Positions 55,188-64,000 of a stretch of DNA of 64,000 nt are shown in pieces. Position 1 is the first letter of the stretch. Each line of letters opens with the position of its first letter. The stretch is from Solanum dulcamara (Eukaryota > Streptophyta > Magnoliopsida > Solanales > Solanaceae): positions 35,895,097 to 35,959,096 of the forward strand of contig NC_077242.1 of NCBI RefSeq assembly GCF_947179165.1, in the 5' to 3' direction. Below the pieces are notes generated by a model, which saw only the letters and a list, made by a program, of their open reading frames with translations, made no database searches and had not been told where the DNA came from. The position numbers were made by a program, and so were the translations under genes.

Positions 55188-58100
55188 TATAATGACCCTT
55201 CAGGTAATTTCCACCATATTTTAATATTTTTGGAATTTAGAGCTTTTCTGTAGTGATCCAAGACATATATGACTTGGTGGGATTGACAGTTTGGTTGTTG
55301 GATCATTCGTTTGAGTTTGGTGCGAGTTTTATAGTTTTTTGAAGATCTTGAGTGAAAGAGTTGACTTTAGTCAACATACAGAGTTTCAAGTGTTGGATGA
55401 TATTTCTATCAGTTTCATCAGCTCTTAAAGGGTCTTTCTAGTCTAGTATAATGATTGGTTTGGGTTTTGAGGTGTTCGTTTTGACTTTGGACCATAGGCA
55501 TTTTAATTAAGAAATTTTGGCCAAAACTTGACTTTGGTCAACAATTTTGGTAAACGTGTTTGGACTAAAATAATGTTAGCGAGGTTCACTTTGGAATACC
55601 AAATTTGGTCAAAAACAACCTTTGGTGTGGTTCACGAGGCTTTCGAGATGAATTTGGGCTTTTGGCATTTTATATGGCTTTTACTTGTAAGTGTTGTGTT
55701 TGGTCAACATTTTAATGATATGACCTCTTACAATTATTTCATTGATTTTGTTGAGTCATGAATGTCATTTCAGAGTGGTTAGCACTCTTTATTTGCGTCG
55801 TTTGGACCTCGAATGAGTTCCTAAGGTTTGTTTGAAGTTTGGAGCATTTAGCTAAAATTGATGATATAGACCTTAGGTTCCATGGATTTTTCGACACTTC
55901 TCCACTCTAGGAATCAAGGGATTGATTGAGCAAGAGGGATCAGGTGGGCGGAGGTCACTTTAGTGACTGGCCCATCGCTAACTACTTAGGCGATCGGGAA
56001 GCCGCTTTAGTGAGAGGTGCCTAGTGGGTAGGGGTCCTTTTAGCGACCATGAGATGGCTAAAGTGACAGCCACTTTAGCGACCATTGCTCTGATTTTGTG
56101 ATTGTCGCTAGGAATTAAATTCTCTTTCTTCCTTTTTATTCCTAAGAAGAATCCCATTAGCAAAGGAGCTCGGGCAAGGGTATTTTTGCTCATTTGTGGA
56201 CCAATTCTTATAGTTCAAAGATAAAATCCATCCTTTTTGTGTTCCTATCATATTTCTAGCTTTATTCCCTTAATTTGATTCCCTTTTTGGTCTAAACTCT
56301 TTTGATTCCTATGTCTTTAAAGTAAGGTATTTGGACGATTTGAGGTCCGTCCAAATTGAACTCTATGTTTGCCCAATTTTTAGACATGTGATCCTCACAT
56401 TGAGGAGAACATAATGATGGTTTAGTTTTGTAATTCTGCAACATCGTTTGAGGGTCAATTTTTTACTAGATTCCAGTCTGAATTTTGTATCGTCGATATG
56501 GGTATCGTTAGTCCCATATTGATTTACTTGTTCTATATTTGATAGCGGTGTGGTGACTGGAGGTGATTTAGAAAGTAAAGCTTCGAATTTTGTAGACTTT
56601 GAAGCGCGCATGATCGACTTTGAGGTAGGCTACGATCTACTTGTTCTTAGATTGTGCTTCATAAGATAATGTATAGCATATATTGCACATGAATTAAGAT
56701 TGTATGAAGTGGGTTTAGGATTCGTTCTCTTATCCTTATTTCTTGATTATGTACGAGCCTTGGGCTAGTTTAGAATTGTGAAACCCTTTGTTTCGATTGG
56801 TAATCCCTTTCTTATTATGCCTTAGTCTAGTGTTGTAAATTTCTTTGGGGTTGTTGTTTGATGTTTTATAGCAGTCGGTATGGTTAGTTCCTTTGAATGG
56901 GTGTTGGTTGATCCTTATTTATTATGGTGGCTTCTTGCGAGAATTTCTTTTGTTTGGTGCCTTCGCTAGGGTGGGGACCGTGAGGTTGTTTTGGAATTTT
57001 GTGGCTCCATTCTGTTGAGACTTGTAATTGTGATGAAATCCCTATATCATGGTTAGACCTTGGATCCTTCAATGCATATTATCACTGTAGGATGGAGTTA
57101 GATGTACTTTGCTCCTTGGATTGTATCTTTAGGTATATATGGACATTCTTGAGTTATTGTTTTGATCATTGATTCCTTATAATTCCTTTCATTGCCTGAG
57201 TAGAGAAGTTCCTTCTTATGTTATTGTTGTTGAGATAGTTGGAGTATTTAGGTCTCGAAGCTTTGGTCGAGGACTTGTTGGATTCTAGGTTAATTTTTGT
57301 GCACTGGGAGTGAGGTGCTTGATGTTTTATACTGTATGAATGTGTTGTTTAGATGCTATTGGTGGTATGCATTGCATTGGTTGTTCATTATCATGTGCTT
57401 TGTGCTACAATCCTAGTACATACATTGGTTTTTACCATTTTTTTCAAGAAGCAGGGTTGTTACCCTTTTTACTACTAAACTTATATTTTAACGAGAGTTA
57501 TATCACTTGGATTATTTTGAGAAATTAATTTTTGAGATTTATAAGGCGTCGAGGATGTGCTTCTTTTCTACTTGAAATTACTAGAGGCATATGGGATGTA
57601 CTCATATTTTACTTGACCGGCCGAAGAGTCGACAACCCTTTCTGTGATATTTTGGAACTATGTGTATACATCCGATCACCGCGATGAATAACATCCAAGA
57701 TGATCAATCGAAAACTCTTGAATCGGGACCAATCAGGTATATTGGTCTTTCTGAGCCTTCTATGAACTCCTCAATACCTCTAATCCACTGAAAGGGACGA
57801 GGGAGACACATTTGTCCTACCTCGTTGGCGGGGGTAGGTGTATATACATTGGCATTAGGCACTTGGCACTATTGGTGCTACTGAATTTATTGCATAATTC
57901 GCATTCATTATGCATTGCCTATCACTAGCATAATTGGATTTTGTTTATACATATTGGTCTTATGGGGGCCGTACAGGTTTAATTTGATGTTGTGTACCTT
58001 TTGGGCACATAGGGGCTCAGTGAGGTATTATTTGATTGATTGTGTACTTGTGGCAATATGAAGGGTGGTCATTTGTTTGAAGGTATATATGTAATACATT

Positions 58101-58834
58101 TGTTCTCTTTTATTTGACTATTTTTATGCAGGGTTTGGTTTAGAATGGCCTTCTTGGCTTTTATGTGATATTTATGGTGATTTTCTATAGAATGCCTTTG
58201 TCTAGTTGTCTTTCTTCGTAGAATTTACTTCATTTACTTATTTTCTTTAATCTCTTTCCTTGAAGCACTGTTGTGTCTTATTTATAAGCTTTCTTCATTG
58301 CTTTAGCTACTTGTGATAAATATTTCTTCCTCACATGTCATTTATGTTTGATTAATCTTTGGAGCTCAGTCGACTTATGCCTACTGAGTACCACTTGTTG
58401 GTACTCATACTACACTTTTGTACCTTAAAAATCATAGCACGGGGTCTCGCTACTAATTGTATCTCGTGCGGAGCATCTCTTCGGATTCAGAGACTTGGGT
58501 GAGCTCCTAGCATTTGGAGTTGCCTATCTCCCTCTATGTTGACTAGGATTAGTCTTTATTTTGCTTTCGGAGATAGTCTGTACTTATAACTTGCATTTAT
58601 AAATGTCTGTACTCTTGTTTTGACTTAAAACTTGACTACCGACCGATACCAAGTCTTGGGGGTTTATTTTTTGTATTGATTTGATTCCCTCTCTTTTCTT
58701 TATTTGTTAGTATTATTATTGTTAGATTCCCCATTGTTTAATTCCGCGTAGTAGCCCGTTGCTTTTAGTTTCGGGCTATGGATTCGGCTTACCTACAAGT
58801 GGGACATAGAGGTGCCCCCTCATGACCAAATACA
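55188..58834 (+). repeat. Probable solo LTR, TGTAATGACCC family
   Basis: Starts TATAATGACCCTTCAGG (family TGTAATGACCC) and probably ends ACCAAATACA at 58834. Possible target duplication ATTTC/ATTTA with one mismatch. It has GTTGACTTTAGTCAAC modules and a palindrome cluster at 55953-56083, and no gag, pol or primer site over 3.6 kb, so it looks like a solo LTR left by LTR-LTR recombination. The 3' boundary is uncertain. Same family as 8720-9468 in the opposite orientation. Confidence 0.65.
55953..56083. repeat. CGCTTTAGCG-type palindrome cluster in solo LTR
   Basis: GGTCACTTTAGTGACT (55953-55968), GCCGCTTTAGTGAG (about 56001), GGTCCTTTTAGCGACC (about 56033) and the perfect pair GCTAAAGTG/CACTTTAGC with 9-bp arms and a 5-base centre (56057-56079). 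Confidence 0.85.
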
Positions 58835-58839
58835 ATTTA

Positions 58840-59000
58840 TCGTAAAGTTTTCTTATGTATGGTTGGTGAATGAAAAATATTTTTAAGCATTTGGTTGGTG
58901 AATGAAAATTATTTTTTAGAAAATATCTTTTATTTTTGGTTAGAGAGTAAAAAATACTTTTTAGGAAAATAGTTTTTTTCCTGAAAATCAACCCCGTTAT
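58840..59000. repeat. Right piece of the interrupted old repeat
   Basis: Two GGTTGGTGAATGAAAA modules at 58859 and 58893, then TTTTTGGTTAGAGAGTAAAA and a TTTTTAGGAAAATAG module; same style as 24573-24629. Confidence 0.55.
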
Positions 59001-59039
59001 CAACGAAGATTGACATAAGATTCTTTGTAAATTAACTTC

Positions 59040-61905
59040 TGTAATATTAAATTCAGTATGTTCAAGATCAATTTTCATTGCATTAGGGATTTGATTATTC
59101 AAGTATGTGGGAATTCACCAATGGATTCCATTCATTCATTGGGTCCGAAAAGATCTCAATTCTCCAATTTCAATTTCACCCATTTCTATGAGGGTTTCAT
59201 GGCAATTCATCATTGGTACTTTCTATATCAATTTAATTAATGTTATTCTATCTAATTATGCATGAATTTACTATAATACATGATTTTAAATCTAGTTCAC
59301 ATGGACCCATGTATTCTGCCTATAATTTTCAATATGAACTGTGAATTATGATCATATACTTTATGAATGATTTGTGAATATTTTATGATAGTTAAGAATG
59401 ATATTTGAAGGATGATTTCAAACATATATAAATGAATTATGAAAGGTTTTGTCACAATATAAATAAAATCATGATTTAGATGCTTAGAAAGGTAAGTGTC
59501 TTATGAACAATATTAAGAAATCATGATTTAAGGAGCTACTCTTATATGATTTTATGAATGTGGATTAGTATGTTCTCATTCCCTTTCCTAATGTTATCAT
59601 TTTATCTATTTCATTGGGATTTTACGTAGAACCGAGAGGGCTTGAGGTGAAAGATTGGTAAGGGAGCTTCTAGCAACAACCTCTAGTCCCAAACTACGTG
59701 CTCGTGTAGGTTATCTTAAATGACTTAGTTAGTGAATCCACAAATAGCTCATGATGATAATGATAAGGAGTCTAACTTGACAAGTAGCCTCTCATATTTT
59801 AGTGTAAGATTTTTTTTTTTTTTTGGGAACAGACCCTACACGAGGCTCCCACCTCTCGTGCATAGTCAGGGGTTGAGCATCACCCCCAAGCCTTAACATA
59901 AATAAACAAAGTAAAAATACATGGAGGGGGACATAAAATCTTACCTCCGATCCTATGGTGGTTCCCAAGTTGGCTAACCTATTAAGGTCGGCTAACTCAT
60001 CCCCGATACAAAAAAGAGACTAACTATAACTAGAAAGCAATAAACCTATGAGAGGACTCCTCCCGGTACAAATCGACCAAGAAAGCATAAATGAGGGAAA
60101 CTCTCCCCTTCCATGAGAAAAATTAAAAGTAGCCTCCACTAGTCCTATTCAACTACGCTACGTACCAGACATAGCTACATTGAAGAAGAACAAGTATATG
60201 AAACTTCTATCTCGCATGGGATGGGAAAATTCTTTTCATCTTTGCCCTTTTTAGTCTTGTCATACCAAGTAAGTCCCAATGGAGGGTGCATCCACTTCAG
60301 GATCGACTTCAGGATCGAGTATATATCAGCTAAGGAGGATAAAATGAGATGAAGTATATTGAGTTGTTGCAACCAGCAGCCTTGTAGTTGTTGTTGTTGT
60401 TGAGGAAGGCCTTGAAGAGATTTGTTGCATGCCGCAACTTGAAAGTGCAGCAGTTTTTAGTGTGGCAACTGTTAAGGAGTTGAACTGGTGCTGCCTTGCA
60501 CATAGGAGGGATCCTGTGATGCTGTGTTTGTTCAGCCCATCCAGTAGAGGAGCTTCTTTTGTGCCTATATTCAAGCAAATAAACCAACAAGGGTCTCCAA
60601 AGAGTTTGTCTGAAGTATGGCTGCTGCAGTATGTGAGGAGTGTTGGATGGTGTTGATGTGGTCCTAGCCTGCCATGCTTTAGTTTCTCTTCGTTTGCATC
60701 TATGGACAAGCTATTTTTGGTGAGCCCTCTTTGTGGTGAGAGTTGTCTCCTTGGGACACCTGCACAGACACACCAAACCAGAACAACATACAAAACAAAC
60801 TTGCCAGCTATTGTACCTAGTACTATTGGAGTTGCAGCTTGGGTGCAGCATTGTTGCTGCAGTAACTGGTGCAGGTGTTGAGCTGCACCTCTGTAAGCAT
60901 CCTCTTGGTGCCTCCAAAGGAGACTTGATCAGCTCCTTTGAAGTTGCCTTATATACCTGCACATAACAAGTGCAAGGAGCTCTAGGAGCTGTGAGATTCA
61001 ATGGATTTGCTGCAGGTGTTGCAGTGAATGGATTGGCTTGAGTGTAGAGTTGATGTTTTGATGAAGTCCTAGCTTGGAAGATTGCTGTCTCTATGTTAAT
61101 GCCTTTTATTTGCCTTGATGCCCCATCAGATGAAGAGGTACTTTGCTTGTTGTTGCTTGTTAGGTACAGCAGTAGGGGATTCCTCATTTGGATGGTGGTC
61201 AAATCCTTGGGATACCTGCTCCATGCTATAGCTCACATTATTTTATTATCGATTACGGTCTATCTCCCACAAAATGATTATGTTTTTTTACAAGCTTTCT
61301 TGAGTGATGTCTTTTATGATGCATTGACCTTATAACATGATTATATGATTTAATTCACTCTTTTCAAGATATTTTAGTGATGCATCTCATGTCCATGCTT
61401 ATTATACCCCTTTTATTCACGTTATGCATGTTTCTCACATACTTAGTATATTTCATATACAAACTCATACTTTTTTGCCTATATTATTTCATAATATAGG
61501 TCACAATGCTTCCGTCCATCCACGTGGCTAGTTCTGGTTTTCATTTGGAGTTTGCTATTTTTGTGAGTCCTCGTGATTCGAGGGCAAACTCACTATGCTA
61601 TTTCTTCAAGTTTAGACTACTTTATTTTCATAATTTTTAGGTGATCTTGGACTTGTCTTACACCCCTTCTAAATCTAGTAGAGAAATTGTCGGGACTAGA
61701 AGAGTATGTCTAATTTATTTTGGCTATTATGTTTCAATTCTCTTATATTCGAGATTTCTATGCTTGAGACTATCTTCAGTATTTTATATTTTCTTTCGAT
61801 TTCATACTTTTTATGTCATGCCATGTATGCTAAGATGCTTGGTGGAAGTCCCTTAGGATTCTAATAATCGTGTCATGTTTAGGGTCTAGCTTGGATCATG
61901 GAAAA
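59040..61905 (+). repeat. 5' LTR of element D (truncated, interrupted)
   Basis: Collinear with parts of 43821-45382 (leading part, then TTGACAAGTAGCCTCTC, CTATAGCTCACAT, GGTATCCC-type modules). It is split by the insertion of about 59810-61185 and ends shortly before the primer site; the exact end was not resolved. Confidence 0.7.
59810..61185 (-). mobile_element. Polyadenylated retroposed insertion of unknown family
   Basis: A run of T at 59810-59824 is a poly(A) tail on the minus strand, preceded by GGGAGCCTCGTGTAGGGTCT and GAGAGGTGGG, which look like a LINE-type 3' end. The body is about 1.38 kb. Its longest minus-strand frame (60711-61202, 163 codons, Thr/Ser/Cys-rich) shows no domain I recognise. 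A GGTATATAAGGC TATA-like site is at about 60945-60956 (minus). No target duplication could be proven. It could be a truncated LINE, a non-autonomous retroposon or a processed RNA. Confidence 0.5.
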
Positions 61906-61907
61906 CT

Positions 61908-61920
61908 TGGTATCAGAACA
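61908..61920 (+). other. Primer binding site of element D (Met-tRNA type)
   Basis: TGGTATCAGAACA, close to TGGTATCAGAGCC used by plant chromoviruses. Confidence 0.85.
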
Positions 61921-62263
61921 TACGGTTGAAGTGTCATAGGATCTCTAACATGCTGCGTCGAGTAAACCCTTTTTCATGGGTGTGAAGCGTGTCATACTTA
62001 TGAATAGGAGGCTATGATGCATTTAGAAAACTAAACTTTTTTCATTATTCTTATGTCGTGCGATAGAGTTGAACTAGCTATATTATCCTTCTAACTCTTG
62101 TTCTTTGCGATCATAGAAACATGCCTCCAAAAAGAGCCTACGTAAGAAGGAATGCTAATGCGAATTTTAATAAGGAGAAACAAGCTCCTAATGATCCTTT
62201 AGCTGAGAAAGTCTCCCACACAGAGTTTAAAGAAGATTTTCAAATTCTTGCCTAAGCTATGGC

Positions 62264-62548
62264 CAGGGGCGGACCCACGTGTTATCCAGGGGGTTCATCC
62301 GAACCTCCTTCGTTAAAATATTACACTGTATATATAAGATAAAGTTTTTAATTTATGAGTATATATATTTAACATTGAATCCCCTGAACATAAGCCAAGG
62401 GACTAGCTTAGTGGCAAAGGGGTTCAATATTTTGTCTTAGCTTGTCTCTCAGCTCGCGGGTTCGAATCCGAATAAGCACATTTTTTTTTTCTAATTTTAG
62501 GTAATAAAATGCTGAACCCCCTTTATAAAATTTCTGGTTCTGCCACTG
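62264..62548. mobile_element. hAT-type MITE with 8-bp TSD
   Basis: 285 bp, ends CAGGGGCGGACCC and the inverse of CAGTGGCAGAACC, flanked by perfect 8-bp duplications GCTATGGC (62256-62263 and 62549-62556), the size made by hAT transposases. No coding capacity. It sits inside the element D gag and is therefore younger. Confidence 0.9.
62404..62469 (+). promoter_or_regulatory. RNA polymerase III-like A and B boxes in the MITE
   Basis: TAGCTTAGTGGC (62404-62415) fits the tRNA A box TRGCNNAGYNGG except its last base, and GGTTCGAATCC (62459-62469) is a perfect B box, 43 bases apart, a functional tRNA-promoter spacing. The sequence between does not fold as a full tRNA. Confidence 0.55.
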
Positions 62549-63559
62549 GCTATGGCTGCAAAGCCAATTGGGAAGTGGTCTCTCCCATGAACCCAAATAT
62601 GGATACGGCGGTGACTACGGTACGTGACTTCATACGAATGAACCCTTTGAAGTTTTATGGGTAAAAAGTGGACGAGGATCCATAAGAGTTCATGGAGGGT
62701 ATTCACAAGATCATTGACATCATGGGAGTTAGTTCAATGGAGAAGGCAGACTTGCCGCATATCAATTGAAAGACATGGCGCAAATATGATTTGATTAATG
62801 GAAGGGTGAAAGAGCTAGGGATACGAGTCTCTTATATTAGGAGGAGTTCAAAGATGCATTTCTTAACCGTTTCTTTCTCCTTGAGTTAAGGAAGGCCAAA
62901 ATATCTAAGGCAAGGTAACATGAGCATGCAAGAATATGCTTTGAAGTTTACTCAATTTTAAAAATATGCACTATGCTTGCTGATTCTAGAGCTCGTATGA
63001 GTAAATTTATGTCAGATGTTTTGGACTTGGTGGTCAAATAGTGTAGAACAACCATGTTGATCAAAGATATGGATATTTCATGGTTGATGACATATGTTGA
63101 ATAGGTTGATGAGGAAAATCTCAAGAAAAATGATAGAGAGTCTAAGAGGGCTCAGACTAATAGTAGTGGCTACTCTCATCAAAGATCGGGTGGTGACTCT
63201 TCTCACTCTAGGTCTATTTGTAAAGGAAGTTCTTAATTTTGGCAAAAGTTCTCTGGTTTGAATCCATCCAATGCTTTGAGTCAAAGGTTCAACAAGGATA
63301 GGGTGTCTAACCTTTAACAGGTGGTTCTAGTGGATCTTCTATCCCCGTTAGCCAAAAGTGTGGCAAGAGTTATTAAGGAAAGTGCATATCCCGTATTGAT
63401 GTTTATTTTGGCTATGGATAGATAGGACACAAAATGATGGATTGCCCTTCGACTTCTGGCAAGGGTAGAGATGGTAGTCAGGCTCAGTCTAGTGTTTCTA
63501 CTGGTTCTGATGGTCAGCACTAAAACAACTTTTATGCTATACAAACTCTATAGGTGTTG

Positions 63560-63988
63560 GAGGATTTTCCCGATTTGGTGACTAATATGTTACGAGTCTT
63601 TCAGTCTAATTTTTATATTTTGTTAGATCTTAGATAAACTCTGTCTTTTGTTACTCTCTATCATGCTATGAAATTTGATGTTAGACCTAAAATCCTATTA
63701 GGGCCCTTTTCAGTCTATAGTTCTGTTGGTGATTCAGTTTTGTCTAAACGAGTCTATAGAGATTGTCCACACTCAGTCTTTCATAAAATCTCCTCAGTTC
63801 ATCTTGTAAAGTTTAATATGACTGATTTTAATATTATTCTAGCTATGAATTGGCTTCATACATGTTATGCTTATATTGATTATAGAACCCAAGTGGTTAA
63901 GTTTCAGTTTCCTAATGAGCCAGTCTTAGAATGGAAGGGTAGTAATTTTCTGTTTAAGGGTCAATTCATCTTATTCCTTAAAGTTTAA
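63560..63988 (+). pseudogene. Protease N-terminal part of element D, window end
   Basis: Before the 63668 start lies a stop-broken copy of the protease active-site region (near 63620-63655, LRTLSFVT-like; the catalytic Asp codon is not clear). The open part reads FSVYSSVGDSVLSKRVYRDC, FNIILAMNWLHTCYAYIDYR, VVKFQFPNEPVLEWKG, the family protease C-terminus (DVILGMDWL with Asp and Gly changed). The RT would lie beyond 64000. Confidence 0.82.
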
Positions 63989-64000
63989 AAAATGATTTCT

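Larger units (their letters stand above)
62122..63540 (+). pseudogene. Gag of element D (interrupted by hAT MITE)
   Basis: Starts MPPKRAYVRRNANANF at 62122. After the MITE (62264-62548) it continues VRDFIRMNPLKFYG and EFMEGIHKIIDIMGVSSMEK, the conserved N-terminal part of chromovirus Gag, then fragments of the core, a basic Ser-rich region, and a zinc-knuckle remnant (IGHKMMDCPST near 63430) whose first Cys pair is lost. Multiple stops. Confidence 0.82.
59040..64000 (+). mobile_element. Gypsy element D, 5' portion running off the window
   Basis: LTR (truncated left, about 59040-61905), primer site at 61908, gag from 62122 and protease up to the window end. LTR text resembles the tandem-unit LTR (for instance the CTTAGTATATTTCATATAC and CTAATAATCGTGTCATG regions). 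It contains two younger insertions: a polyadenylated one in the LTR and an hAT MITE in gag. Confidence 0.85.

Noticed and set aside
60711..61202. 163-codon frame as a host gene
   Set aside because: Inside a polyadenylated insertion within an LTR, low-complexity composition, no domain recognised.
62404..62469. tRNA gene
   Set aside because: A and B boxes are present but no cloverleaf or acceptor stem can be formed.

Overview
The window is nuclear DNA of a flowering plant, very probably Solanaceae (Capsicum or Solanum type). Evidence: an intron-containing polyol/monosaccharide-type sugar transporter gene, plant Ty3/gypsy elements with chromodomains and initiator-Met tRNA primer sites, an Athila-like element with an Asp-tRNA-type primer site, L1 and RTE LINEs, a plant CACTA remnant with DUF4216 and Ptta/En/Spm domains, and an RTE tail ending in TTG repeats like the tobacco TS SINE. 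Species is inferred from style only. One cellular gene is supported; nearly all the rest is nested transposable elements in different stages of decay.

Layout. 1-8719: a minus-strand chromodomain gypsy element (left LTR cut by the window start) inserted in an older LTR fragment (8720-9468), which abuts a 5'-truncated CACTA element (9469-13070). 13439-18735: a proposed non-autonomous Helitron carrying a nearly intact RTE LINE (about 14.4-17.87 kb) and a second, 5'-truncated RTE copy tail-to-tail with it. 19303-21059: the only convincing host gene, a two-exon minus-strand sugar/polyol transporter (491 aa), with two Mutator-type foldback elements (21793-22961 and 23100-24350, each with 9-bp target duplications) in its upstream region.

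24630-55161: a 30.5-kb composite LTR retrotransposon flanked by an AACAA duplication. Its interior is chimeric and holds a 2.57-kb tandem duplication. Inside the first duplicated copy sits an L1 LINE (27242-43808, 12-bp target duplication GGTCTTCTTCTT), and inside the LINE an 11.56-kb Athila-like element (30745-42303, target duplication TTACT). Three insertion levels can therefore be ordered from sequence alone. 55188-58834: a probable solo LTR. The composite and the solo LTR both interrupt one old short repeat whose pieces lie at 24.57, 55.17 and 58.85 kb. 59040-64000: the 5' part of another gypsy element (LTR, primer site, gag, protease start) carrying a polyadenylated insertion and an hAT MITE with an RNA polymerase III-like A/B box pair.

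Most unusual signal: four LTR families in this window carry clusters of short palindromes with different sequences but the same architecture. In two of them a TATA-like site lies shortly downstream. In the Athila-like element the cluster has also been copied into the interior between pol and the last ORF. No retroelement frame is open from end to end; the RTE LINE is closest, with two nonsense changes and one single-base deletion.
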